Positions 14,244-23,099 of a stretch of DNA of 64,000 nt are shown in pieces. Positions within the stretch are counted from its first letter, which is position 1; each line of letters begins with the position of its first letter. The position numbers and the translations under genes were made by a program. The notes below the pieces were generated by a model that worked only from the letters and a program-made list of their open reading frames with translations, was not told the origin of the DNA and searched no databases. The stretch is from Streptomyces sp. Ag109_O5-1 (GTDB lineage Bacteria; Actinomycetota; Actinomycetes; Streptomycetales; Streptomycetaceae), in the NCBI RefSeq assembly GCF_003814875.1, contig NZ_RKQF01000001.1:7564001-7628000 (forward strand). Reading direction: 5' to 3'.

Positions 14244-16013
14244 TCAGAACCCCGCGACGGGATTTTCCAGGGTTCCGACCAGCTGGAGGGCGCCCGACGG
14301 GTCCGCCAGGTCCACCATCTGCCTGTTGTTGCGCAGCTGGAGCCGGTTGAGGCAGGACAGCGCGAACTCGGGCGCGAACACGTCGTACCGCGCGAACTTC
14401 TCGGCGAGTTCGGGCGCCGACTCCTGGTACTCACGGGTGACCTCGGCGACCGTCCGCCAGAAGTCGTCCTCCTCCAGGACCCCTTCGGCCGCGAGGTTCG
14501 CGGCGAGGAAGCGGAAGAAGCAGTCGAAGACGTCCGTGAAGACGGACAGGAGCTTCATGTCCTCCGGGACCTCCACGGCGATCCGCCGGACCTCCGGCGG
14601 CAGCACCGCGTCCGGGTCCATGACGGCGATCTCCTCGGCGATGTCCTTGTAGACCGCCCGCCGTACGACCCCGTCCTTCAGCACCAGGATGACGTTCTCG
14701 CCGTGCGGCATGAAGACCAGGTCGTAGGCGTAGAAGCTGTGCAGGAGGGGCGTGAAGTAGGCGCGGAGGTACGACCGCAGCCAGTCCACGGCCGGCAGCC
14801 CGCTCTGCTCGACCAGCGCCGCCGCGAAGGACGCCCCCTCGTGGTCCACGTGCAGCAGCGAGGCCATGGTCGCGAGCGACTCGCCCTCCTGGAGGGACGG
14901 CACCGGGCTCTCCCGCCACAGCGCGGCCAGCATCTTCCGGTACGGCGAGTAGCGGTCGGTCGCCTGCTCGTACTCCAGGTGCCGGTAGCCCACGGCCGCC
15001 CGCTCCCGGATGATCGACAGACCGGTGGACTTGAGCACCGGGTCGTTGTCGATGAGCTGGGCCAGCCAGTCGTTGATCGCCGGGGTGGCCTCCATGTAGG
15101 CGGCCGAAAGCCCGCGCATGAAGCCCATGTTGAGGACCGAGAGCGCGGTCTTCACGTAGTGCTTCTCGGGGTGGGAGCGGTTGAAGAAGGTCCGGATCGA
15201 CTGCTGGGCCAGGTATTCGTCGTCGCCCTCGCCCAGGCAGACCAGATAGCCGCGGGCGACCTCGGCGGCGAAGGTGACGGTGAGCTTGTTCCACCACTGC
15301 CAGGGGTGGACCGGGATGAGGAGGTAGTCGGCGGGGTCCAGACCCCGGTCGGTGAGCTGCCGTGCGAAGCGTTCGACGGTCTCCTCGCCCAACTCGTCCC
15401 GCACGAAGGACTCGTACTCGATCCCGACGCCCGCCGTGAACGCGGCGCGCGACCTGTGCGCCGCCAGCCACACCAGCCGGACCGGGCTCGCGGTCTCGGG
15501 GGCGTACGACAGGTACTCGTGGATGCCGAAGCCGAGCCGGCCGTTGTTGGCGACGAAGCAGGGGTGGCCCTCGGTCATCCCGGTCTCGACGGCCTGGAAG
15601 CCGGAGCGCACCAGCTCGGCCACCGGGATCTGGGGCTTGGTGAGCTTGTAGCAGGTGCCGGAGAGGGTGGAGGAGATCTCCTCCAGGTAGACCGGCAGGA
15701 TCTCGTCGCCGATCCCCAGGGAGCCCTTCAGCTCGATGAAGAAGTCCAGAGCGGCGAGGGGGAGTTCGGAGCCGTCGCGGGTACGGGTGATGGACTCCGG
15801 TGCCACCTGCCAGTGGTCCAGCGCGCGGCGGACGGCGGTGAAGCGGTAGCGGGTGAGCCCGTCGTCGCTGCGGACGACATATGACTCCCCCTCCTCCTCC
15901 GGGGTGATCAGGCGCTCGTGGGCGAACTCGGCGAGCGCCTTGCGTATGAGCAGCCGGTTGGCGTTCTCCCAGCGCTCGGGGGTCAGATGGGCGACCGTGT
16001 CGGCGAGTGTCAT
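14244..16013 (-). CDS. desD: Desferrioxamine synthetase (IucA/IucC NIS family)
   Basis: DesD (589 residues) is the NRPS-independent siderophore synthetase that uses ATP to join and cyclise N-hydroxy-N-succinyl- or acetylcadaverine units into desferrioxamines. The IucA/IucC core shows GHPCFVANNGRLGFGIHEYLSYAPE near 180-205 and IPVHPWQWWNKL (about 240), both conserved. The C-terminal FhuF-like part carries FMPHGENVILVLKDG and YKDIAEEIAVMD. Its ATG overlaps the desC stop by four bases. It is the last gene of the desABCD operon and is followed by a strong terminator. Expression should follow iron through the desA iron box. Confidence 0.96.
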   Translation of the reverse strand: MTLADTVAHLTPERWENANRLLIRKALAEFAHERLITPEEEGESYVVRSDDGLTRYRFTAVRRALDHWQVAPESITRTRDGSELPLAALDFFIELKGSLGIGDEILPVYLEEISSTLSGTCYKLTKPQIPVAELVRSGFQAVETGMTEGHPCFVANNGRLGFGIHEYLSYAPETASPVRLVWLAAHRSRAAFTAGVGIEYESFVRDELGEETVERFARQLTDRGLDPADYLLIPVHPWQWWNKLTVTFAAEVARGYLVCLGEGDDEYLAQQSIRTFFNRSHPEKHYVKTALSVLNMGFMRGLSAAYMEATPAINDWLAQLIDNDPVLKSTGLSIIRERAAVGYRHLEYEQATDRYSPYRKMLAALWRESPVPSLQEGESLATMASLLHVDHEGASFAAALVEQSGLPAVDWLRSYLRAYFTPLLHSFYAYDLVFMPHGENVILVLKDGVVRRAVYKDIAEEIAVMDPDAVLPPEVRRIAVEVPEDMKLLSVFTDVFDCFFRFLAANLAAEGVLEEDDFWRTVAEVTREYQESAPELAEKFARYDVFAPEFALSCLNRLQLRNNRQMVDLADPSGALQLVGTLENPVAGF

Positions 16014-16540
16014 ACGACGGCCACCGCCCTCTCGAACCGCTCCCGTGTGCAGAAGCTCAGCAACGCCGTCTTCTCCGGCTTCTGTATCTCCCGTGCGGGC
16101 ACGAACCCGACGGCCTCGTTCAGTGCGTGCACGGCCTTGTTGCGCACGTCCGGCTCGACGACGATCCGGCGGGCCGCCGGGTCCTCGAAGAGATGGGCGA
16201 CGACGGCCGTGATGACGGCCCTGGTGAAGCCGTGCACGGGCGTGTCGGTGGCGGGGGTGAGGAAGTGCATCCCGACGTCGCCCGGTTCGGGCTCGTACAG
16301 CCCGACCAGCTCCCGGTGGGCGGGGTCGTACCGCTCCATGAGGAAGGCGGGCTCACCGTCCTGGCCGAGCCCCAGCAGCGCGTGGTGGTGCTCGTCGGCC
16401 GCGATGTCCATGTACGCCCGCTCGACGTCCTCCAGCCTGGCGTCCTGCATCATCCAGAAGGCCGCCTTGGGGTGCGTGACCCAGGAGTGGAGCAGCTCGG
16501 CGTCCTTCAGCGGGTCCAGGGGACGGAAGGTGAAGGTCAT
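16010..16540 (-). CDS. desC: N-hydroxycadaverine acyltransferase (GNAT/AlcB-like)
   Basis: DesC (176 residues) transfers succinyl or acetyl from CoA to N-hydroxycadaverine, making the hydroxamate arms of desferrioxamine. The sequence is a siderophore-type GNAT: FTFRPLDPLKDAELLHSWV at the N terminus, HHALLGLGQDGEPAFLMERYD, then GDVGMHFLTPA and the C-terminal EDPAARRIVVEPDVRNKAVHALNEAVGFV. It overlaps desB and desD by four bases on either side (ATGA junctions), so the operon is translationally coupled. Confidence 0.94.
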   Translation of the reverse strand: MTFTFRPLDPLKDAELLHSWVTHPKAAFWMMQDARLEDVERAYMDIAADEHHHALLGLGQDGEPAFLMERYDPAHRELVGLYEPEPGDVGMHFLTPATDTPVHGFTRAVITAVVAHLFEDPAARRIVVEPDVRNKAVHALNEAVGFVPAREIQKPEKTALLSFCTRERFERAVAVV

Positions 16541-17823
16541 ACCGCGAACTCCTGGAAGGCGATCGTCTTCTCGACCGGGTAGTACTCGGTGCCCAGCAGC
16601 TCGCGGATGATGTATGCGTTCCGGTACGGGCCCATGCCCAGGTCGGGGCTGGTGATGCTGTGGGTGTGGACACCGGCGTTCTGCAGGAAGACGCCCCGGC
16701 CGGTGACGTCGATCGCGTAGTTGCGGGCGACGTCGAAGTTGCCGTGCGAGTCGTAGCGCAGCCGGTCCTTGACGGGGCTCAGGAACTCGGGCTCGGTGTA
16801 CTTGTAGCCGGTGGCCAGGACCAGGCCCTGGGTCTCCAGCTCGTAGTCCTTCTCCTGCTCCTCCTGGCGGAGGCCGAGGGTGTAGCTGCCGTTGTCATAA
16901 CTGGCCGCTTCGAGCAAGGAGTTGGTGAGCAGGCGGGTGGGGACCGGGCCGCCGAGGCTCTTCTGGTAGAGCAGGTCGAAGATCTCGTTGATCAGGTCGC
17001 CGTCGATGCCCTTGAAGAGGCCCTTCTGCCCGTCCGTGAGCCGGTAGCGGGTCGCCTCCGGGAGGGCGTGGTAGTAGTCGATGTACTCCGGGCTCGTCAT
17101 CTCCAGCGTGAGCTTGGTGTATTCGAGCGGGAAGAACCGGGGGGAGCGGGTCACCCAGTTCAGGCGGTAGCCGTGGACGTCGATCTCGCTGAGCAGGTCG
17201 TAGTAGATCTCGGCGGCGGACTGGCCGCTGCCGACCAGCGTGATCGACTCCTTCGACTGGAGCGCCTCCTTGTGCCGGAGGTACTGGGAGTTGTGGATGA
17301 GATCGCCGCCCAGGCCCCGGCAGGCCTCGGGGATGTGGGGCGGGGTGCCGGTGCCGAGGACGAGGTGACGGGCGCGGTACGACCCGCCGGCGGCCGTCGT
17401 CACGACGTATCCGTCGTCCTCGTACCGGACCTCCGTGACCGTCGTGTTGAAGCGGAGGCTGGTGAGTTTGCCGGCCGCCCAGCGGCAGTAGTCGTCGTAC
17501 TCCACCCGCAGCGGATAGAAGTTCTCCCTGATGTAGAACGAGTACAGCCGGCCCTTCTCCTTCAGGTAGTTGAGGAAGGAGTACGGCGAGGTGGGGTCGG
17601 CGAGGGTGACCAGGTCCGACATGAACGGGGTCTGGAGGTGGGCGCCGTCCAGGAACATGCCGGCGTGCCACTCGAAGTCGGGCTTGGAGTCCAGGAAGAC
17701 GCCGTCCAGTTCGGCGATCGGCTCGGTGAGACAGGCGAGGCCGAGGTTGAAGGGGCCGAGCCCGATCCCGACGAAGTCGTAGGTCTTGTCCGGGGACTCA
17801 GGGGCTTCAGGACGCGCGGTCAA
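16537..17823 (-). CDS. desB: Cadaverine N-monooxygenase (IucD/SidA family)
   Basis: DesB (428 residues) N-hydroxylates cadaverine with FAD, NADPH and O2, the second step of desferrioxamine synthesis. DFVGIGLGPFNLGLA (about 16-30) is the FAD-binding GxGxxN motif; TLVGSGQSAAEIYYDLL (about 190-206) binds NADPH; LATGYKYTEP (about 345) is the family's C-terminal ATGY motif. FLDSKPDFEWHAGMFLDGAHLQ is typical of lysine/ornithine N-oxygenases. The start codon lies inside the end of desA (17-base overlap), and the stop overlaps desC. Confidence 0.95.
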   Translation of the reverse strand: MTARPEAPESPDKTYDFVGIGLGPFNLGLACLTEPIAELDGVFLDSKPDFEWHAGMFLDGAHLQTPFMSDLVTLADPTSPYSFLNYLKEKGRLYSFYIRENFYPLRVEYDDYCRWAAGKLTSLRFNTTVTEVRYEDDGYVVTTAAGGSYRARHLVLGTGTPPHIPEACRGLGGDLIHNSQYLRHKEALQSKESITLVGSGQSAAEIYYDLLSEIDVHGYRLNWVTRSPRFFPLEYTKLTLEMTSPEYIDYYHALPEATRYRLTDGQKGLFKGIDGDLINEIFDLLYQKSLGGPVPTRLLTNSLLEAASYDNGSYTLGLRQEEQEKDYELETQGLVLATGYKYTEPEFLSPVKDRLRYDSHGNFDVARNYAIDVTGRGVFLQNAGVHTHSITSPDLGMGPYRNAYIIRELLGTEYYPVEKTIAFQEFAV

Positions 17824-19273
17824 GGGACTCTCCCAGGTACTGCTCGGCGTGGCCGGCGATCAGATCGAGGACGGCGGAGACGTCGGCCGTCGTGGTCTCG
17901 GGGTTGAGCAGGGTGAACTTGAGGTAGTGGCGGCCGCCGACCTTGGTGCCCGCCACCACCGCGTCGCCGGAGGCGAACAGGGCCTTGCGGGCGTACAGGT
18001 TGGCGCGGTCGATCTCGGCCGGGTCGGTGACGGCGGCGGGGATGTAGCGGAAGACGAGGGTGGACAGGGACGGCTCGACGACGACGTCGTAGCGCGGGTC
18101 GGCCGCGAGGAGCTGCCAGCCCTCCTGCGCCAGCTCGCAGACCTCGTCGAAGAGTTCGCCGATGCCGTCGGCGCCCATGGTGCGCAGGGTCATCCACAGC
18201 TTGAGGGCGTCGAAGCGGCGGGTGGTCTGCAGGGACTTGTCGACCTGGTTGGGGATGCGCTCGGTGACCATCCGGCGCGGGTTGAGGTACTCCGCGTGGT
18301 AGGTCGCGTGCCGCAGGGTCGAGGCGTCCCGGACCAGTACGGCGGACGAACTCACCGGCTGGAAGAAGGACTTGTGGTAATCCACGGTGACCGAGTCGGC
18401 GCGCTCGATGCCGTCGATGCGGTCCCGGTACTTCAGGGAGGCGAGCAGCCCGCAGCCGTAGGCCGCGTCCACGTGCATCCAGGTGCCGTACTGCTCACAC
18501 AGCTCGGCGATCTCCGGCAGCGGGTCGATGGACCCGAAGTCGGTGGTGCCGGCGGTGGCGACGACGGCCATGGGGATCAGGCCGTCGCGCCGGCAGCGCT
18601 CCAGCTCGTGGGCGAGGGCGACGGTCTGCATCCGCTTGTCGTGGTCGACGGGGATCGCGACCACGGCGTCCTGGCCGAGGCCGAGCAGTTTCGCCGACTT
18701 CTTCACGCTGAAGTGGCCGACCTCGGAGGCGAAGATGCGGAGCCCGGCGAGGCCGGCCGCTTGTTCCCGCCCACCCGGCCCTGGCTTGGCTTCCTCCCTC
18801 GCCAGCAGCAGCGCCTGGAGGTTGGACTGGGTACCGCCGGAGGTGAACACGCCGTCGGCGGCCTCGCCGAGGCCGATCCGGGCGGTCGTCCAGTCGATCA
18901 GTTTCCGCTCGATGAGGGTGCCGCCGGCCGACTGGTCCCAGGTGTCCAGGGAGGAGTTGACGGCGGAGAGCACCGCCTCGCCGAGCACTGCCGGGATGAC
19001 CACCGGGCAGTTGAGGTGGGCGAGGTAGCGGGGGTGGTGGAAGTAGATCGCGTCCCGGAGGTAGACGTCCTCCAGTTCGTCCAGGACCGCGGTGGTGTCG
19101 TACAGCGGCTGGTCGAGATCGATGGTGTCGATGCGAGGGGAGAGGGCGTCGACGGTGACACCCGTGAACGGCCGGTCGGTGGTCGCGAGTTTGGCCGCCA
19201 CCCGCTCTACTCCTTCGGTCACGGAGCGGCGGTAGTGCTCCGCGGTGAGGTCATTGAGCAGGTGCGAGCGCAT
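17807..19273 (-). CDS. desA: PLP-dependent L-lysine decarboxylase
   Basis: DesA (488 residues) converts lysine to cadaverine, the first step of desferrioxamine biosynthesis. It is a group II (aromatic-amino-acid type) decarboxylase: HHPRYLAHLNCP, TSGGTQSNLQALLLARE and HVDAAYGCGLL mark the PLP site. The Schiff-base Lys is in TVDYHKSFFQP. It is the first gene of desABCD, which runs to desD with overlapping ends. A perfect 25-bp palindromic iron box (19311-19335) lies 38 bases before its ATG, so the operon should be repressed by Fe2+-loaded DmdR1/IdeR. Confidence 0.96.
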   Translation of the reverse strand: MRSHLLNDLTAEHYRRSVTEGVERVAAKLATTDRPFTGVTVDALSPRIDTIDLDQPLYDTTAVLDELEDVYLRDAIYFHHPRYLAHLNCPVVIPAVLGEAVLSAVNSSLDTWDQSAGGTLIERKLIDWTTARIGLGEAADGVFTSGGTQSNLQALLLAREEAKPGPGGREQAAGLAGLRIFASEVGHFSVKKSAKLLGLGQDAVVAIPVDHDKRMQTVALAHELERCRRDGLIPMAVVATAGTTDFGSIDPLPEIAELCEQYGTWMHVDAAYGCGLLASLKYRDRIDGIERADSVTVDYHKSFFQPVSSSAVLVRDASTLRHATYHAEYLNPRRMVTERIPNQVDKSLQTTRRFDALKLWMTLRTMGADGIGELFDEVCELAQEGWQLLAADPRYDVVVEPSLSTLVFRYIPAAVTDPAEIDRANLYARKALFASGDAVVAGTKVGGRHYLKFTLLNPETTTADVSAVLDLIAGHAEQYLGESLDRAS

Positions 19274-19310
19274 GTGGGGGTCCTCCGGGGACGATCCGTG
19301 CGGGGGAGCG

Positions 19311-19335
19311 AACTTAGGTTAGCCTAACCTAAGTT
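19311..19335 (-). promoter_or_regulatory. Iron box upstream of desA
   Basis: A 25-base perfect palindrome with the 19-base core TTAGGTTAGCCTAACCTAA at 19314-19332, a textbook DmdR1/IdeR/DtxR operator. It lies between the end of the siderophore-reductase gene and the desA start, overlapping the expected promoter. Confidence 0.95.
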
Positions 19336-19410
19336 CCATCAGGGAAAACATGCCTCTCCCGTGACTGCCGTCACTTCGGTGGAGGGGGGTTGTCAGGGGG
19401 CGAGGGGTGG

Positions 19411-20244
19411 CTACTCGTCCGCCACCCGAAGCTGTTCCTCCGTCAGACCCTGCCGCCAGTACCCGACGAAGGTGACCCGGCGCCGGTCGATCCCGCGCTC
19501 CCCGACGAAGTGCCGGCGCAGCTCCTTCACCCGCCCGGACTCCCCGGCGATCCAGACGTACGGCCGTTCGGCGGACGGGAGTCGGGCCCCGCGGACGGCT
19601 TCTGTGGCCGTGTCGCCCACCATCCACTCGATATGGGCGTCGGCGAGGGTGGTCACGTCCTGGATGTCCCCGGCGTGCGGCACCTCCAGCCAGGCGCGCA
19701 CGCGGGTGGTGGCGGGGAGGGATTCGAGGATGGCGGTGGCGGCGGGTACGGCGGTCTGGTCGCCCCAGATCAGCACGAGGTCCGTGTCCTCCGGGGGCCG
19801 GAAGCGGATCGCCCGGTTGTCGGCGAGGGCGGGGCCGAGGAGGAGGACCCTGTCCCCGGCGCAGGCGCGCGCGGCCCACCGCGAAGCGGGCCCGGCCGGA
19901 GCGGCCGCACCCGGCTCGACACCGTGCAGTGCGAAGTCGATGTCGATTTCGTCGGGGTTCCGGCGCAGTGCCCGCAGCGTGTACGACCGCATCACGGCCC
20001 GTATGCCGTCCGGGAGTTCGCGCCAGGCCTGCCACCAGCCGTCGCCCAACTCGATGGGCACGGCGGGCTCGATCCGGCCCTCGGCCGGGATGAACAGGGA
20101 GAGGGACTGGTCGCGCCCCTGGGAGTGGAAGTGCACCAGGTCGTCACCGGCGAAGGTGACCCGGACCAGAGACGGACCGAGCCGCCTCGTCCGTACGACC
20201 TGGAGGGAGAAGAAACGGAACGGGGCGGCTACGGCCGTCGTCAT
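19411..20244 (-). CDS. desF: Siderophore-interacting FAD/NAD(P)H ferric reductase
   Basis: A 277-residue cytoplasmic SIP-family reductase that releases iron from imported ferrioxamine by reducing Fe3+. The N-terminal FAD domain contains VRVTFAGDDLVHF and the RSYTLR motif that binds flavin. The C-terminal NAD(P)H part has VLIWGDQTAVPAATAILESL and WIAGESGRVKELRRHFV. It follows the siderophore-binding lipoprotein gene by 49 bases on the same strand, giving desE-desF, with a separate iron box ahead of desE. The symbol follows S. coelicolor usage for the gene in this position. Confidence 0.88.
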   Translation of the reverse strand: MTTAVAAPFRFFSLQVVRTRRLGPSLVRVTFAGDDLVHFHSQGRDQSLSLFIPAEGRIEPAVPIELGDGWWQAWRELPDGIRAVMRSYTLRALRRNPDEIDIDFALHGVEPGAAAPAGPASRWAARACAGDRVLLLGPALADNRAIRFRPPEDTDLVLIWGDQTAVPAATAILESLPATTRVRAWLEVPHAGDIQDVTTLADAHIEWMVGDTATEAVRGARLPSAERPYVWIAGESGRVKELRRHFVGERGIDRRRVTFVGYWRQGLTEEQLRVADE

Positions 20245-20293
20245 ATGAGCTCCTGAGATGGGGTCAGGAAGGGTTGTGGACGTCTGCTGGTGG

Positions 20294-21340
20294 TCAGCTG
20301 ACCTTCTTGGCCGTCTCCAGCGCCTTGGCGAGGTTCTCGACCATCGCGACGCACTTGTCGTAGGAGAAGATCGGCTCGGGGGAGCGGGCGATGACCTGGC
20401 CGGCCTTGACCGCCGGGAGCTTCTTCCAGGTGGCCTGGGTGATGTCGGCGGGCTGGATGGTCGCTGAGCGGTCGTCCATCATGATGATGTCGGCCTTGTA
20501 CTTGTCGACGTTCTCCCAGCTGAGCGACTCGTACCAGCCGCCGCCCTGCTTCTTGGCGGACTCCGGCGGCTCGACGAAGTTCACGCCGAGGGCCTTGAAG
20601 TACTCCAGGTCCACCGAGAGGTTGGTGCCGGAGACGTAGAACAGGTCCTGGGCGGCCGAGCCGGCCATCACCTTGAGGTCGGGGTGTGCCTTGGCGGCGG
20701 CGCGCAGCCGGGTGGCCGCCGCCTCGAAGCGCTTCTTGGCATCCGTGACCTTACTGGCAGCCATGTCGGCGCCGAGGGACTCCGCAAGGGCCCAGACGCG
20801 CTGCAGCGGGACGGTGAGCTGGCGGTCGTAGGCCGAGATGCCGACGCTCGGGGCGAGCCCCGCGATCTTGTCCTTGGACTCGTCCGGGACGTACCAGAGG
20901 GTGCCGGCGCCGTCGAACATCGTGGTGATGAGGACGTCGGGGGCGAGGGCCGCGTACTTCTCGACGTTGAACTGGCCCCACTCGTTGCCGAGGACGGTCA
21001 GCTTGCTGATGTCCATGTCGCCGGCCTGGACGTCCGCCTTGCCGGCCTTGGTCTTCGTCGGGCCGAAGACGCCCTTCACGTCGATGCCGTAGTCGTAGAG
21101 CGCGGCGGCGACACCGACGAACGCGACGATGTTCGCCGGGGCCTTGTCCAGCTTCACCGTGGTCCCGCGGTCGTCCTTGAACGTCCAGGGGCCGGACTTC
21201 GCGGCCGTCGTCTCCTTGCCGGAGGAGCCACTGTTTTTGTCGTCGTCACCGCACGCGGCGAGCACGGCACCGAGACCGAGCGCGCCACCGGCGGCGAGGA
21301 CGCCACGGCGGGTGGGGCGGGTGACTCTGACGTTGGACAT
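20294..21340 (-). CDS. desE: Ferrioxamine-binding lipoprotein of an ABC importer
   Basis: A 348-residue periplasmic-binding-protein-type lipoprotein (FhuD/BtuF family). The start MSNVRVTRPTRRGVLAA is chosen because the iron box and promoter lie just upstream and the longer frame would cross them. RRGVLAAGG with the lipobox VLAAC (Cys30) marks export and lipidation; Twin-Arg export is possible. GDDDKNSGSSG is a flexible linker. The substrate-binding lobes include ANIVAFVGVAAALYDYGIDVKGVFG and YKADIIMMDDRS. It binds ferrioxamines outside the membrane and hands them to a permease not encoded in this window. It is the first gene of desEF. Confidence 0.92.
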   Translation of the reverse strand: MSNVRVTRPTRRGVLAAGGALGLGAVLAACGDDDKNSGSSGKETTAAKSGPWTFKDDRGTTVKLDKAPANIVAFVGVAAALYDYGIDVKGVFGPTKTKAGKADVQAGDMDISKLTVLGNEWGQFNVEKYAALAPDVLITTMFDGAGTLWYVPDESKDKIAGLAPSVGISAYDRQLTVPLQRVWALAESLGADMAASKVTDAKKRFEAAATRLRAAAKAHPDLKVMAGSAAQDLFYVSGTNLSVDLEYFKALGVNFVEPPESAKKQGGGWYESLSWENVDKYKADIIMMDDRSATIQPADITQATWKKLPAVKAGQVIARSPEPIFSYDKCVAMVENLAKALETAKKVS

Positions 21341-21390
21341 GAGTGTGGCTGCTTTCGGACGTGCGGAAACACCGCCGGACAAGTCGTTGA

Positions 21391-21409
21391 TTAGGTTAGC
21401 CTAACCTCA
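21391..21409 (-). promoter_or_regulatory. Iron box upstream of desE
   Basis: TTAGGTTAGCCTAACCTCA, one base off a perfect palindrome and identical at 18 of 19 positions to the desA box. It is 50 bases before the desE ATG, so desEF and desABCD are separately but coordinately iron-repressed. Confidence 0.93.
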
Positions 21410-21504
21410 GATCTTGTCCAGGGTCCCGGGCCTGTGAATCCCGCCGCGAGCCGGTTCGAACGCCCCAACACGCCTGTGACGGACCGCCGTTGGCCCGGGG
21501 CGGG

Positions 21505-22146
21505 TCACCGCCTCGCCAGCTCCCGCAGCCATGGATGCCCGGGATGCATGCGCGTCAGCCACCCACTGAGGACTTCGCATCGAGCCCGGCTCAGCAGGGG
21601 CAGGACCCCGTCGAAGTCGGCCCGGTCCTTGGGCCGCGGCTCCTTCGCTTTGAACAGCAGCACCAACTCCGGCACCAGGAAGGGGATGCCGTCCACGGTC
21701 CGCGCGATGATCGCGTCGTACGGCAGCCGCAGGCTCTCGTCCCGCCGGCAGATCCAGGTCCCGCCCTCGTGCGGCTCGCGGAAGACGTCGAACAGGTACC
21801 GTCCGCTCGCCCGGTCCCGCAGCCAGGTCTGGTGCGTGGCCGCGAGCACATCGGTGTCCGCCCCTTCCCAGATCCGTCCCGAGCCCACCGCGTCGAACGC
21901 GCACTCCGGGAAACGGTCCCGTACTTCGGCGAACCCCGCCTCGGGCACCGCGATCTCCAGGTCGCCGTGGGGCCGCGACTGCCCTCCGCGGAACAGGTCC
22001 AGCGCCCAACCCGCCACCACGCACCAGGGCGTGCCGACCCCGTCCAGCCGCCCCGCGACCTGCTCCGGCCGCCAGGCATCCGCCCACCGGGCGGCCAGTT
22101 CGTCCGGGTCGACGACATCGCCACCGGGAGGCATGGGATCGGTCAT
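21505..22146 (-). CDS. Aminoglycoside-2''-adenylyltransferase-like nucleotidyltransferase
   Basis: A 213-residue protein starting MTDPMPPGGDV. CVVAGWALDLFRGGQSRPHGDLEIAV is the hallmark of the nucleotidyltransferase group that includes ANT(2'')-type and lincosamide enzymes: a GGW-like turn, then the metal-binding D-x-E. RYLFDVFREPHEGGTWICRRD and YDAIIARTVDGIPFLVPELVLLFKAKEPRPKDRADF follow as in that family. Characterised members transfer AMP to aminoglycoside hydroxyls, but many chromosomal relatives have no proven drug substrate. It is divergent from an APH-like gene with 114 bases between the two starts. Confidence 0.7.
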   Translation of the reverse strand: MTDPMPPGGDVVDPDELAARWADAWRPEQVAGRLDGVGTPWCVVAGWALDLFRGGQSRPHGDLEIAVPEAGFAEVRDRFPECAFDAVGSGRIWEGADTDVLAATHQTWLRDRASGRYLFDVFREPHEGGTWICRRDESLRLPYDAIIARTVDGIPFLVPELVLLFKAKEPRPKDRADFDGVLPLLSRARCEVLSGWLTRMHPGHPWLRELARR

Positions 22147-22260
22147 CCGGCCAACGTACTGCCGCAGACGTTCACCGGCGGCTCGGGAACGGTATGCCGG
22201 CCGCCGGTCGCGTGCGGAAATGGTTCGCCGACCACCGGCCGGTCCGGTGAGAATGTGCGG

Positions 22261-23064
22261 ATGATCGCCGCGTCGCCTCGGGAACCCGTCGACTTCCCAC
22301 GTGCCGTCACCGAGCTCGCGGCCGGGCGGCCGGCGCGGGCCGTGTGGAAGAACGAACTCGGCGGACTGACGTTCCAGATCGGCCTGGGCGACGCACGGCA
22401 GTTCGTGAAGTGGGCGCCGGCCGGCAGCGGCCTCGACCTCGCTGCCGAGGTGGCCCGCCTGCGCTGGGCGGCGAGGTTCACCGTGGTGCCTCGCGTGCTT
22501 GACGAGGGCGCCGACGACACAGGGTCCTGGATCGTCACACGAGGCCTGCCGGGACGCATGGCGGCGGACGACCACTGGAAGCGCGACCCCGGCACCGCGG
22601 TACGCGCGATCGGCGCCGGGCTGCGCGCACTGCATGACTCGCTGCCCGTCGCAAACTGCCCGTTCGACTGGTCCGCCGAAAGGCGTCTGCAGGCAGTGCG
22701 ATCACGAGCGGCGGCCCAGCGGATCGATCCGGCGGACTGGCACCGGGATCTTCGGCACTTCGGCACCGTCGAGCGCGCGCTCGACGTGCTCGCCGACATC
22801 CCGTCGGCCGACCGGCTCGTCGTCTGCCACGGCGACGCCTGCGCTCCCAACACCCTGGTCGGCGACGACGGCACGTGCACGGGACACGTCGACCTCGGCG
22901 CGCTCGGTGTCGCCGACCGCTGGGCCGACCTCGCTGTCGCCACCTGGAGCACCCAGTGGAACTACGGCCCGGGCTGGGAAGAGACCCTGCTCGATGCCTA
23001 CGAAGTCGACCCGGACCGGGAACGGATCACGTACTACCGGCTGCTGTGGGGACTGTCGGACTGA
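22261..23064 (+). CDS. Aminoglycoside 3'-phosphotransferase-like kinase
   Basis: A 267-residue APH-fold protein; ATG at 22261 has no strong ribosome-binding site. ELGGLTFQIGLGDARQFVKWAP is the N-lobe with the ATP-binding Lys. VVCHGDACAPNTLV (His190, Asp192, Asn197) is the catalytic Brenner loop, and HVDLGALGVADRWADLA (Asp211) the metal-binding segment, both matching APH(3')-type enzymes closely. LRALHDSLPVANCPFDW is also family-typical. It may phosphorylate an aminoglycoside 3'-OH or a related metabolite. Overall identity to proven resistance enzymes cannot be judged here. It converges on the leucine-degradation operon with a 35-base gap. Confidence 0.8.
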   Translation: MIAASPREPVDFPRAVTELAAGRPARAVWKNELGGLTFQIGLGDARQFVKWAPAGSGLDLAAEVARLRWAARFTVVPRVLDEGADDTGSWIVTRGLPGRMAADDHWKRDPGTAVRAIGAGLRALHDSLPVANCPFDWSAERRLQAVRSRAAAQRIDPADWHRDLRHFGTVERALDVLADIPSADRLVVCHGDACAPNTLVGDDGTCTGHVDLGALGVADRWADLAVATWSTQWNYGPGWEETLLDAYEVDPDRERITYYRLLWGLSD

Positions 23065-23099
23065 CCGCCGCTCGGCACGCGTACGTCGGCGTGATCGCC

